Positions 1-11,889 of a DNA stretch of 64,000 nt are shown in pieces. Position 1 is the stretch's first letter. Each line of letters begins with the position of its first letter. The notes below the pieces were generated by a model. That model worked only from the letters and a program-made list of their open reading frames with translations, was not told the DNA's origin and searched no databases. Both the position numbers and the translations under genes were made by a program. This stretch comes from Liolophura sinensis (lineage: Eukaryota > Mollusca > Polyplacophora > Chitonida > Chitonidae): the NCBI RefSeq assembly GCF_032854445.1, contig NC_088300.1, positions 35,199,608-35,263,607 of the forward strand, in the 5' to 3' direction.

Positions 1-1160
1 ACTCGGAATGGATGCACCCCAGGCAGTGGAACTAATGAGGGGAAGGGTTTAAATTGAACCTCAAGATGGAGTCCTGAATAGACCTTCTGGAATAATACCT
101 GGCAGGAGAGGGGCAGCCACAACAGGCTTCTGTATGGCCGCTTTCTCACCTGATTCACCCCCACCCCCTCCCCCTCCCCTTATCACTGCGTTGGACATTT
201 TATGAGAGGACGGATAGCCACTCATATTGAGTCTTGGCAGCCAGATTCTCTGTGTACTTTATATTGTGTGTCATATGTCAAGCACTTGTTGAAACCTGGT
301 TCAAACCACATCAAAAATTCTCTTGCCCTAGCTCCCCCTACCCTTTGGCCACTGCCTGGAAACTTAATCATGGAAAAAAAACATCTTCAGCAGTTGCAGT
401 TGGTTGTGGTTTAATTGTTATTGGCAGCGGTCAACAATGGCTGATCCTGCAGATGTCTGATCGGCCTTTATCAATGGCTTCTTTCAGCAATCTCTTTTGT
501 TGTCATTTCCATGTTTTTGTTGGTTCTCACAGAAACAAATTGCTTTTTGCATCCGGTATTTATCAGGATTAAGTTGTTTAGTGCTTGAACATTAGCATTT
601 TATAGGGAGCCCAAGCTGACCTCCTGTGGCATCAGGGCCCTAATCAAACTGACCACAGTAAGAGTACCCACAGATCTTTTTACACTGCCCAATAATCACA
701 TATTGTCATTCTCGCCCGTATTATTCCTGACCGGAAATCAGAAAATTTCCAATACATTATCATTCTTTTCACTGTCATAATAGCACAATTAGGCGTTGAA
801 AATTTGTATGGTGTTATTTCCATTGTTATTTTATAAAATTAATAAATATTTGAGATGGTTGTTTTCTTTTCAGTTTTCTTTTTGTCTGTCTGCATTGTAA
901 GAATTTAATTGATTTGAATTTTTTTTTTTTCGTTGGGCAGATTTAAATGAGACTTATTGTGTTGAAAACCTTGAAGTTTGTTGCTATAAGGGTACTATAT
1001 GTGGTACCCTAATAGGGTACTATAATTGATTAAAAACAGTTGATGTGTACAAAAATATATAAATGTTGACAAATACATTTGGGCAGTTTTGTTCGGAAAT
1101 TAGTGTGGTATAGGGTTCACTTCCATAATTACACTGTCTGAAAGTTTTCTTGTACACATT
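1..1160. other. Non-coding stretch, no gene recognised
   Basis: AT-rich sequence with no supported exon. The open frames at 202-572 match no family I know. A small hairpin occurs at 989-1010 (agggtac, 8-nt loop, gtaccct), and agggtac is repeated just after it. A poly-T run sits near 919-930. Confidence 0.6.
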
Positions 1161-1169
1161 GTCAAGATA

Positions 1170-1322
1170 TTTATTTATTTATTTATTTATTTATTTGATT
1201 GCCGTTTTACTCAAGAATACTTATACGACGGCAGCCAGCATTATGGTTGGGAGGAAACCGGGCAGAGCCAGGGGGAAACCCACGACCATCCGCAGGTTGT
1301 TGAAAGACCTAGCCACATATGG
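1170..1322 (-). mobile_element. SINE family 1 (tRNA-derived), head-truncated
   Basis: In plus-strand order this holds a (TTTA)n tail, the shared 3' domain (ACTCAAGAATA, then ACGACGGC), and a GC-rich body with GGGGGAAACCCACGACC. It stops before the tRNA-like head. The direct repeat gtcaagata flanks it exactly at 1161-1169 and 1323-1331. That indicates target-primed insertion of a 5'-truncated copy on the minus strand. Confidence 0.85.
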
Positions 1323-1486
1323 GTCAAGATAATGCAAAGCTCATCCACAGAAATAGGGCTCTGTGATTATTAATGGGTTTAAACAGGTATGATCTCCAGA
1401 TCTGTGTATATAGAGATGGATGGTGGCCATAAGCAGTATACACCCCAGTACTGCTGTGCTTATCTGCTTTACAAATGTGGCTGTGA

Positions 1487-1774
1487 TTGATTGATTGATT
1501 GTTGTTTAGTGCCATACTGAAAAATTATTCCCCCCCCCCCCCCCCTTTCTTGAGTGAATCTGGATTACTTGGCTAAACTACTCACCTTTGGCAAATTACT
1601 GACATGCTTTCCCATGTGGGAAAAAACGAGTTGTCTTCAACAAATGGTAGACTACACAATGGTGAGATGAGTTTCATCGAACGCTTATTGTCTCCAAGGC
1701 CTGGTACATAGTGTAAGTACTGGGACCATTAAATCTTTCCTGAGACTGGAATCAAACCCGCACTTGTGTGAAGG
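1487..1774 (-). mobile_element. SINE family 2 (tRNA-derived), near full length
   Basis: On the minus strand the copy begins with a tRNA-like head whose B-box-like stretch is GGGTTTGATTCCAG near 1750-1765. It continues through a GTCAGTAATTTG body motif at about 1590-1600 that recurs near 24030 and 57950. It ends in ACTAAACAACAATCAATC followed by (CAAT)n. The 8-bp repeat ggctgtga flanks it at 1479-1486 and 1775-1782. A 16-C run at 1530-1545 interrupts the 3' part. Confidence 0.7.
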
Positions 1775-1782
1775 GGCTGTGA

Positions 1783-2424
1783 AAGGTAAAGGTTAGGTCT
1801 ACAGAACAACATGTACATTATATAAAATCTACTGTTACATTTTCAGGTATATTCAGAGACATTGGTACAGTAGAAAAACTGTTAAGATCAAAATTTAAAG
1901 AAACGTTAGCCTTTTATGTTTTTTACGCTGACAGTTTTAGAAGGTGTCTCGGTGAAGGAGAGGTGCCTGAATTCCAAGATGATGATTGTAAAATTTTAAA
2001 AAGTATATATGGAAAATAAAATAATCATTTATATGTGTTGCAGGCAGACATTTCTTTTAACACTTTTAAAAAGGAGAGCGGTGTCATCCAGCACAGACGT
2101 AATCTACATGTATGGCATTGTGACAGCTCAACTCAAGACACTACTGAATAGAAATACAAGTAGGCTTCTTTGGAATCTTTTTCTGGAACGAAGCTATTTA
2201 AACATTGTGGAAGTTGAGAAACACGAATATAACTGCATTGTATAAAGTTATTTGGTACAGATTTGAGTGTACCTCATTGTTACCTCATTGTTATTTGTGA
2301 TAGTGAAAGGCTTTTTTCAGGTAGAGGATGATTTATGGTTTTCCACAGCATTTGGATACATGCAGGTTTTTCACCTGGTTGGTATGTAGCTAGTCATTTG
2401 TAAGTCTCAAGTTGGCGTGGAGAC
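1783..2424. other. Non-coding stretch
   Basis: No exon, RNA gene or clear repeat is seen. The open frame at 2009-2245 has no recognisable motif. Confidence 0.5.
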
Positions 2425-3168
2425 GCTGCATAACTTGTAAATATGTCTCTTACATTGTGTCAGTTTTATCAATATGTATGCAATTAAAAGGATATGTGAT
2501 AATGGTTTTAAGGCAAATGAAAAATGTGAATTAGAAGTCAGTTTAAGGCCTGTTTTCTTTTCATTTCTGTGACCAAATATATACAAGCATTTTTGTGCTT
2601 GTATATATTTGGTCACAGCCTAAACTGCACATTAAGAAATACCAATTAAGAGACCAAGCGTTTCATGTATCTTTTCAGTGTGCTTCAGACCGGTTGGTAC
2701 AAACTACACGTATATGGAAATATTCTGGAAAAAAGATATAAAGATATAAAATTAAATTAATATAAAATCAGATGCTGCATAACTCGTAAATATGTCTCTT
2801 GCATTGTGTCAGTTTTATCAATATGTATGCAGTTAAAAGGATGTCATAATGGTTTTAAGGCAAATGAAAAATGCGAAAGTAGAAGTTTCAGGCCTATTTT
2901 CTATCTCCCTCTATTTTTATGCATATTTTCGTCAATAGTTGTGCATACACTGTATGCCAATTTCAACTGTAGCACTCAAAGAAAGCTGAGAAGCATTTTT
3001 GTGCTTGTATATGTTTGGTCACAGCCTAAACTACACATTAAGAAATACCAATTAAGAGACCAAGCGTTTCATGTATCTTTTCATTGTGCTTCAGACTGGT
3101 TGGTACAAACTACACATGTAAGGAAATATTCTGGAAAATAAAGATATAAAATTAAATTAATATAAAAT
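2425..3168. repeat. Tandem segmental duplication, two units (about 349 and 395 bp)
   Basis: Unit 1 is 2425-2773 and unit 2 is 2774-3168. Both begin gctgcataact(t/c)gtaaatatg and share tgtctctt, gttttatcaatatgtatgca and ggttttaaggcaaatgaaaa. They also share a 3' part with gcttgtatat, ggtcacagcctaaact and accaattaagagaccaagcg, and end near attaaattaatataaaat. Unit 2 carries about 90 extra bases at roughly 2900-2990. In unit 1 that stretch is replaced by the left arm of a palindrome. Confidence 0.9.
2567..2618. repeat. Perfect inverted repeat, 23-bp arms, 6-nt loop
   Basis: Left arm 2567-2589, loop 2590-2595 (tttttg) and right arm 2596-2618 pair over all 23 bases, starting ctgtgaccaaatat and ending atatttggtcacag. 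The sister duplication unit has only the right-arm sequence (near 3000-3023). The left arm is therefore a later, unit-specific change. Confidence 0.95.
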
Positions 3169-6100
3169 GCGTAAAAATGCAATCTAGCTTTTTGTCCCAG
3201 ATTTAAGGTGTGATTTCTTTGCCTTGTATTGAATTATCTGAATGATTCCAATGCGCTTTTACAGGGTAAATATTAAGCAGACTTTGACCTACAGGCTTAT
3301 GTGATTGAGGTACATGTTTAATTTTTTTTTTTTTTAGAATTCACACATGACTTAATTGCCAAGACATTGTTGATGTGTTCGTAAGGTTTTTTTTTTTTCT
3401 TACATGAGTCAGCTGGTGGTTATGTTACACAGACTGTTGATGTGGACTGGCCTACAGAAAAATCATGAAAGTCTTGACCTTAGCTCTGAATGGTCGTGAC
3501 CTCTTAACACCTCTTGTTATAGCCCTTTCATTTAATGCTATAAGTTTGTCAGTGCTAAGAGATGTCCTGTCCATTCTTCTACAGCCAACTAGAAGACAGA
3601 TCTATTTTGACTGTTCGCTCATGTGTGAAGCACAAGGATAACTGGGTATACCTTGGATGACACAGCTTCAGGTACTGCAAAGCAGGGTTATTTTCACAGT
3701 GGTTGCAGATGGACAGGCCTCTCGGCAGCAAGATTTGTGTTCCCTGTAAACATACTCTATCTTTTGTTAAGCGACTGGGCTTGATGGTCTGCCCCCTGTA
3801 TGCGACCCTTTTCATATAGCACAATAACAGCCTGCCAGCCTCAGTGCACTGGATTAGATTTCCTCAAATGAGCTAGATTTTCAAACACCGTGATTATAAT
3901 AGTAGGACCGGTGTCAACCAGTTCTTGACATTGTGCTGACGACTACGGGTTTGTGTTAAAAAGCTTCTTTCAGGAGCGTTCGTAAACATCTCGCAGATAA
4001 TAGCTTCGTTTGACGGAGTTCAGGACAGTTTTAACGAATGCCTGGTCATGTTCATTTGTCATGGATCTCTGATAAAGTGTTTATTTCCGTTGCATTTATA
4101 ACAGTAAACCTGAGCCTGTATAAATAAAACACCCGGCACAACTGAGAAGGAAAAAAATTTTTACCTTTCATTTTACTCAAGGTATGCCTGATGGGGTTGC
4201 AGAGTTTATAGATAAAGGCTGTATGGTTTAAAGTCTTTAGGAGGTGTGGTTTTAAAAAGCTTCCTGGTGTTGGACTGATCGAATGAGTGATGGAATATTG
4301 TCACCCTTGATCTGATCATATGTGATGGTGGTTTCCATCCATAACAGATTTTTGCCAGAGCAAGTAACTTTACTCTGATACCATCTGTGAACAGTCCGCT
4401 CCCAGATTCCTGTGGTCAGAATCAGCGTTTGCACAAAGCCATTGAGGTTACTAATTTAATGAAAACATTACAACCACAGATTGTTTGAGCAGCAAAGCTG
4501 GTCTACTTCGCAGTAACACAGACCAACACACTGATCAGATTCACTAAGTGTAACTGCTCCCAAACACGGGTGTGTTTGGAGTAAGACCTAAAGATGAATG
4601 TTCTACTGGGGATCCCTAACAGGAAGAGGAATCTGAATGTTCCTAGTGCCTTAGGCTGAAAATTACAAATTTATGTACTAGAAACACGTTATGGCCAGCC
4701 AATTTGATCCGGAAGGAGTGATACTATCATGCACATGATGTTTTTAGTCATCAGGACCCTGTTGTTCAAAAATGTTTTTATACTTTATACCAGCTTTAAC
4801 TTTAAGCTAAGTCTACAGTTCTGTACTTAACCCCAAAATAATTGTGTGACAGTATATTAAATATGAAATAAAAATAAATGACTTAATACCAGGATAAGCC
4901 AATGCACTTTTGAACAACTGGGCCCATGGGCATTTTTGTGTAATAAGTAGGTATAAACAACCTGTAAATCTGAATGAATTTGTGATAAGGATTTTTTTTT
5001 TCTTGGCGATTCCACTTAGGATAGTGTTGATAATGTGCCAATTTTAATCATTTTCACTGTGGGCCCAAAATGTTGTTGGTAAGAGTGCTTCTCACTCATG
5101 CTGTATTTAAACTGCTGCGTAATATCATACTCAAGACTTGAAATAAGTGACACAGTGGTTGCTTATTGATTTATTTGTTTATTTTGTTGGTATATTATGC
5201 CATACCACAGCATTTTTCACTTGAAACGTGGTAATCAGATTTATGGATGAAATAAACTGGCATTATTAAACTACTGCTCTTAACAAAGTACCTGCAAACA
5301 AGCAAACCTGTTGATGTAAAGCATCAGCCAGACTAGAGGTAGCTTTATTTGAACATACGGCCTATTGGCTGCTGTGAGACTTTAAGTAACTGAGCCAGTG
5401 GTTCATTTGTTTGTCCCTACTCATAGGTATACGATTGTCTGGCTTCACATGTAGTATAAATTACTGCAGCCCTGTTGAATAAAGTATTAATCACCTGTCA
5501 AATAAATAATTGAAAATTATGAATGAAGTCTTTAATGTTCTGTTTGAAAGCTTACATTAAGTCTGTATCACCCTTTGACCACATGTACACATGTGTGGAT
5601 GAGTAGTATCCTCTGACAGACTTAGTCCTTGTGAACCTTGTGTTCTTCACACACTCTGGTGTTGAGTTACCACTCATAAAGCCAGCGCCATGGCTGGAGT
5701 CTCACAACTGACCAGGCTGTCTGCTGTGCACTATAACAAGGCCTCGTCTTCACCAGACAACAGATCACACCAGAATTGATTGTCTCCCTTCCTCCGTAAT
5801 CCTCAGCTTGCTATCAGCTGATCAGTCCACTGGATAGTGTTTACCTGGATTTATTGACAGATGTTGAAGGGTCAGATGTTGCAGGTCTATAGTCTACTGT
5901 AAATAACTTGAAATTTGGGTCCTAAAAAGTGCATTATTAAAGGCAATAAACTTTCATGAAATTTTACCTTTATAGGTGTAACTGGCATTTTTCCAGTAGG
6001 ATATTATCATACCTTCCAAACAAACCTCAAAACACCTTTCCTATCAAACTATCCAAATGTGGACAAATGACCAACTTGTGATGGATGAAATTTTAGGTAT

Positions 6101-6498
6101 TTGACAGTACTTGTTTTTCAAGGAGGTCAGTCAGTCAATCAATTACTGCATGTATTGTAATGTGATGACAACATGGGATGGACATTGTCATACTTCTTTT
6201 CTGCAGGAAGACCTTATGTATGCAAGTGTATTGGCTGTACTGTGTATATTACCTGCATGTATACAAGCGTAGAATTTTAAAAGCCCTCACAAGGAAATAG
6301 TACATGAAAGCTTGATAACAGAAAAGATGTCCGAAATTGTATTTGTTAACTCTTATTTATTGAAAGAAAGTTTCGGGTGATCTACTCCGATTCAGTAGGA
6401 CAATTCTGAGTGGATTTGTGTGATGGTGTAATTGCAAGTATATTTGCATGAATTAATTCCCAAATTCATGTAGAAGTCCTAGCTCTCCTGTAGACTGG
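3169..6498. other. Long non-coding stretch with candidate dispersed repeat
   Basis: No supported gene. At about 5935-6110 lies sequence resembling 27425-27600 in the same orientation. Shared blocks are aacctcaaa(a/g)cac, then caacttg-tgatgg, then aaattttaggt/aaatttaaggt. A GC-richer pocket at 5640-5850 shows no open exon I can defend. Confidence 0.45.
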
Positions 6499-6668
6499 CT
6501 GGGATTGTTAGCTGAGATGGTTAAACCAACCGTCACACCTTAACCTGTGATGTTATGTGTTCAATTCCAGCTCTCGCTGTACTGGAGTTTTCTCCACCAA
6601 ATAGCTGTCATAACATTTGTCATAAAATGGAGACATTCTTGAGTATAACATTAAAAAACTCTTCAATA
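6499..6668 (+). mobile_element. SINE family 2, short copy with tRNA-like head
   Basis: The tRNA-like head has an A-box-like tagctgagatgg at about 6509 and a B-box-like gtgttcaattcc at about 6558. It is followed by gttttctccacca and then the conserved acattcttgagtataacatt. The middle of the family consensus is missing or diverged. The tail is degraded. Confidence 0.65.
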
Positions 6669-8780
6669 GACATGAAAATGTAGTGAACTGAAGCCCTTAC
6701 AAAAAACTAACAAGCACAAAAAAATTCTTCAAAGTTCGAACACCTTTTTTCCCAAATACATGGCCATGTTTTTTTTTATGCATGTTCATGGATTTACAGC
6801 CTGAATAATCGTTTGGGCTGTTTTTCTAGTATTATACTAGGTTCTGATTTGCATAAAAATTGTGGTGAGAAAAGGTTGAAATTTATAAGGAGTCTACCGA
6901 GGGAGTAAAATTGAATGGCTTTGCTGTGTAAGAAGTAGTCATGCTGTAAGACGAAGCGAAAAACATGTCATAGTAAGCAGGCAGAACAGCTGTGGTTTGG
7001 CAGAGCTCAGTTCAACATTGTCATCTACTTTGTATGTAAAGCAAATTTGTTTCTTTCACACGCATTTCCAGATGGGTGATGTACTTCGTATGCGTGAGTT
7101 TTCTGGATAATGAATGGAATGAAGGGAATGAGGAGAGAAATTAACTGGACTGATACAACTTACCAGAGATTGCATGATTAAATCTACATATTAAAGTCAT
7201 TGAGAAACAAAACATGAATGCATTTGTTGTCATTCAGAATAGCTTCCTTGTATTATGGAGAGAGGCGAATGAAAAAAAGCTGAGAGAATGTGAACGAGAA
7301 AAACAATGCTGAATAGCAAGTGTGTTCTGTGTTTGTGTTACATATCTAACATGACTGAATCCATTTGCCACTCTCCAACATCTGGTGTTTTTAATAAGTA
7401 TGTGTAATATCTAGTGGGAACAGTGGGGCCCGAAGCAGGATGGACTGCGTGCCTGGTTTGCGAATGTCGGAGTTAATTTGCTGTATGTATTAACCCAGTG
7501 GTATGATTTATTCACATGGGTTTGTGCACACAGCAAAAATTACAAGTGAAAAAAGTTTGTACTCTGAAGAAACACCCTGGTGGGAACTTGTAAATGTACC
7601 ATCACAAACTAAGGGTCATTGACACAGATGTTCAGCGCATTATTGATGGAAGTTAAATCGTAAAAGAGTTAGGTTCAATATATTAATGACAGGTTTGATA
7701 ATAAGGGATATTCCATTACTGAGTTATTATATCTACAACTTTTTTTTCCATTTTGTACAGACAAAACATGTAAAAAAATTAATATTAATGAGCTCTTAAA
7801 TTGAAAGTCAGTTGCAGGATTTAGAACTGATTGCCAAATGGTAAAATTTGATTTCATTATTTTTTATATTTACCATTTGAAATTTTGCCAAAAGTCTTTT
7901 TGAATGACCTGATTTTGGCTACAACTTTGTTGTTCAGGGATTTTACTGGCGCAGTAATCCAATGTGTTTCTTGATGGAGACCACAAAATGCTGACCATTT
8001 AGGTTAGTTGTGTTTTGGTACCAATCTAGATGGCCCATGTGCCGCTTTAAGTTGCCAAATACATCAGACTCTGGAATCACAAAGCTATCGTAGACTTAAT
8101 TCAAAATTTCAAATCACCCTAGAGTTGTTAATTCTTATGCAAATAGATTAGAATATTGTTTGAGAACTTCAGCCGTGAGTAAGTTATTATGCATCCAATT
8201 TCAGGTAAAATAACAGAAAGGAACATAGCAAATATAATGATTGAAATTTTGTCTTAAGGTAAAGATCACTTTGTGATTTCAGGGATGGGTGCCCAGTGAC
8301 GTTAGGTGTCTTTCTGTCAACTACAAGTAAACCTGACTAGCATGATACATTTACGATATTCCTGAGTAAAGCAGTTAAAGCATGCATGAAATAAATAACC
8401 TTTTTTTCAGATTGGTTTTTATGAAGTGCTAAGATATTTAATGACATGTTGTGGATGCTTTTTTCAAAACGTGGGATATGACATTTATTATAACAAACTG
8501 AAGTACCTGAAGCAGTTTAACAGTGAACAAAAATCATCCATTTCATACTGCAGAATTCTTCTTAATCTGGTGACCTGCATCAGTGCACACATAATCAATG
8601 ATCTACCTTCAGTTTGTAATGTCAAGATATTCCTGAAATATTGCCAACCTGGTGTTAAGCATTCACTCAGTTAGTAATGTGTGTAAGATCAGGTGATATC
8701 TCTGACTTTTATAAAGAATCAAAAGTCAAGACGTCTCTTGTTTGGTGATACAGAGAGATAAATCTCTGTTAAGCCTTTTC
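6669..8780. other. Non-coding stretch
   Basis: AT-rich with no recognised exon or RNA gene. The 60-82 codon open frames at 7675 (minus) and 8426 (plus) show no known motif. Confidence 0.5.
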
Positions 8781-8880
8781 TGACAATTGCAATATCTGTT
8801 GTTGCAGCTATTTCCAAAATTGCAATACCTTTTATCACAGCTTTTGCAAATTGCAATACCTGTTAACCAGGCTTCTGTGA
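8781..8880 (+). repeat. Short imperfect tandem repeat, about 3 x 32 bp
   Basis: The core attgcaata recurs at 8786, about 8819 and about 8850. Each time it is followed by ct-tt-(g/a)tt and a cag-containing stretch. The units are diverged but in register. Confidence 0.65.
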
Positions 8881-9889
8881 TAGAGCCTTACCCGTAACAG
8901 TACTAGCCTGTTAAAGATGCTATACTTGATACGTGCTGCCCCCCAATGCAATTTAACTGGCTTCAGGTAATGAGACTACACAGTCGGGCAAGCATATTAT
9001 TAGCTACTCGTTCGATTGTTATCCTAAAGTTTTCGGAAAAAAAGCTCTGTGGCTACAGTTATGGTTGAGTGATTGCACTCAGCAGGTGCTCCTTTACAGA
9101 TTTCTGCCCTGATATGCGCCCCATCAACCTATCTACTTTCTGCTTCAACCGCCTTCTAATAGCTGCGGGGGGCTGTTTACGGCGATCTACATTCATCTCT
9201 CGTTAAAGAAGCCCTGTAGTCTGTGTTGGGATCATGTATTTGATTCAAACCTAGAGAATCCGCCTTCAGATTGCCAGCGTCTCAAAGTGCATGGGTGTTT
9301 TAGATGTGGCCTGACCACAAGACAGTCAAGAGTTTTTGACATTTATGAAAGCAAGATGAACCTAATTCCCTGTTGGAAATAATCAGCAAATTATGAAATG
9401 AAATATAACATAACTTCATGAAATATAACATCATAGAGCAGTGGGTCAAAATGTATCAGAGAATTTGCTCAAAGGATAACGATCCAGATTATTTTGAAAT
9501 ACCAAAAGAAAACAAGATTGAAATGGTGGTGAATGGAAAAAAAGAATCTCATATCTTGAACTGAAAGTCTGGCAAAATGAGACTAATATAACTAAGGCAA
9601 TTTTGACTTGCTAAAATATTGTTAAGTCAAAGACATTGAAGTTTTCATGAGTTTCACCATCTGTGCTCAAGCTCATTTAACAGCCACTTTGATTGGACAA
9701 CTCTTGATATGCTTCTGCAACAGTTAACTTGGAACCAGATATTTGAGGGGAAAGCAGATGCAATTTTGCATGCACATGTAAAGAGATCAGTGGACAATAA
9801 AATACAGTGAAGGAAAAAAAAAGTTGATGGGGGATAATTTTCAGATTGGAAGGGATTGTGATCAGGTGTTTCAAGGTCATGTTTTATAG
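8881..9889. other. Non-coding stretch with a CpG-richer pocket
   Basis: A pocket near 9110-9290 keeps more CpG than its surroundings, but I see no open exon or tRNA there. It may be a younger, unrecognised insertion. The rest is AT-rich and uninformative. Confidence 0.4.
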
Positions 9890-10730
9890 GATGACAGTAG
9901 TGCCATCTGATGTAGACAGCAGGGCCATGGTTTTGGAAAGGTGGTTGTCCTGGGTTGGATATGTGATTCAGGAAGAAATAAGTGGTTTTTTTTTTTATTC
10001 GGGAAGACAATATTGCCATTTGATGTAGGCATGAAGGCTGTCTAGGTTGAGTTTGTGTTTCAAGTAGACAGTTGACATTTCATGTAGGTAGTAAGGCTGT
10101 CTGTGGTGGGTTTGTGATTCAGGAAGACAATAGTGCCATTTAATGTAGACAGTAAGGTTGGCTGGGTTAGGTTGATGATTCAGGAAGAGGATAGTGCCAT
10201 TTGATGTAGGCATTAAGGCTGTCTAGGTTGAGTTTGTGTTTCAAGTAGACAATAGTGCCATTTCAGGTAGGTAGTAAGGCTGACTGGGTTAGGTTTGTGA
10301 TTCTGGAAGACAAGAGTGCCATTTGATGTAAGCAGTTAAAGGCTGTCTGGGTTAGGTTTATGATTCAGGAAGACGATAGTGCCATTTGATGTAGGCAGTA
10401 AGCTTGTCCAGGCTGGGTTTGTGATTCAGGAAGACAATAGTGCCATTTGACTGGCTGGATTGGAAATGTGTTTCAGGATGCAGAAGGTTCATCAGGGTGC
10501 TTGAGGAAAACAATAGTGCCAAAGTGGATAAGATCATAGGACTGCCTGCATTTGGAATCTGATTCAGAGAAGTACCAGGGCCATGTGGATTAGCCACTTT
10601 ACTAAGGATTACATATGTGGTTCAGAACAGAAATAGAGCCGTGCATCCAAGTTAGACCAGTGATTGAGGAAAACGACAAAACTATGTGGGTTAGGTATGT
10701 CACTCAAGAAGACTTTAGAGTTCATCAGTT
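9890..10730. repeat. Minisatellite, about 61-bp period, degenerate at the ends
   Basis: The motif tgccatttgatgtaggcag...ggctgtctgggttaggtttgtgattcaggaagacaatag recurs with gccattt at about 10015, 10135, 10196, 10257, 10318, 10381 and 10442. A diverged unit with gacatttcatg lies at about 10073. Flanking units at 9890-9990 and 10490-10730 are more diverged. The minus-strand frames of 60-121 codons across it repeat IKWHYCLPES-like blocks and are shadows of the array. Confidence 0.9.
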
Positions 10731-11055
10731 CTGTGATTGTGGAAGTGAAAAAACAGTTGTTCAAAGAGCTAGCATTTATTGAATAACTTTTTAGCATTAT
10801 CCTTATTTCTTTGTTGCGCTTTTGTTATTTAGTACAATTTTCTGAATTCCATCTGCATCACCTTGTTCATTTCAGAGTTTGGTGCAGATCATTACGAAGG
10901 AACTGACCCTGGTATCCAGCGAATAAAGGTGCGATCGGCTCTCCAGATTAAAGGTTTACAACTGTGACCTTCAGCAGTAATTAGATGACTAGTGTGTAAG
11001 TATATACAGGGCATTCAGCTATAATCATTCATTTATTCATTCTTCTTTTCTAAAA

Positions 11056-11420
11056 ACCGGCCCGGATAGCACAGTCGGTAGAGCGTCCGCTTCGGGACCG
11101 GTAGATCCAGGATCAATCCTTGATCGAGTCACACCTAAGACTTTAAAAGAGGAAGTTGTAACTTCCTCGTTTGGCGTTCAGCATGAAGAGGATAGTGCAA
11201 CAACTGGTTGACCCGTATCAGTATAATGGCTCGGGCAGGGCAGCTTGCTTGCCTTCAGTAAGTCGTCTCAGTGAGGCAGCACTAAATAAAAGAGCGGTGG
11301 AAATCCGTCCTGCAACAAGGAGGCACATTACACGTACATGCACCCTAATGATTCCTTCGTCGTCATATGACTGAAAAATTGTTGAGAACGACGTTAAACC
11401 CCAAGCACTCACTCACTCAC
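11056..11420 (+). mobile_element. SINE family 3 (tRNA-derived), full length, 365 bp
   Basis: The head holds an A-box-like tagcacagtcggtagagcg and a B-box-like ggatcaatcc. The body contains gaggaagttgtaacttcctc, a short palindromic segment. The 3' domain reads cgtcgtcatatgactgaaa, then gttgagaacgacgttaaacc, and ends in (actc)n. The 12-bp repeat tcttttctaaaa flanks it exactly at 11044-11055 and 11421-11432. Its CpGs are mostly intact inside a CpG-poor region, which suggests a recent insertion. Confidence 0.92.
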
Positions 11421-11635
11421 TCTTTTCTAAAAGAATGAAGCCCATCCTTTTGTGAAATCACTATTTCTACCTGATAATTATTTAATGAATTAAAATTGGC
11501 TTTTGTATGACTGGAAGATTTTGTATCTGTGCTGTCTAAATGCATTTGCTCCTGCACTTCCAAACAGTTCGGGTTAAATTGCTGTACAGCCAGTGCCTGA
11601 TGTTGGTTTAATCTGGGACTGTTATATACTCCGAG

Positions 11636-11889
11636 GTTTAGTGTATCAGTGTTGTGTAATTTTTCACTTGCGCATTGGCAGCCCGTTTTGTGGGTGGAGG
11701 AAACTGAAATTAACAGAGTAAACCAAAAACCTATTGTAGGCTTTGGTGTAAAGCAAGTTATCATCACAGAACGTCATGCAAGATCATGCAAGAAAGTTCT
11801 GAAGACAGCTTCATACCTGACCAAGAATGCAAACCCATGTCATAGTGATATGTAAAGGCAAGCACTTCAATCATGTGGCCACAGCCCAC
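11636..11889 (-). mobile_element. SINE family 2, minus strand, diverged
   Basis: Read on the minus strand it has a head with GTGGCCACATGATTGAAG and B-box-like GGGTTTGCATTC. The body has GTTTCCTCCACCCACAAAAC, followed by GCGCAAGTGAAAAATTAC and a decayed tail. Order and spacing match the other family 2 copies. I did not find a clean TSD. Confidence 0.6.

Noticed and set aside
11056-11130. Possible functional tRNA gene
   Set aside because: The tRNA-like head is continuous with a 365-bp SINE bounded by a TSD, and the same head recurs in other copies.
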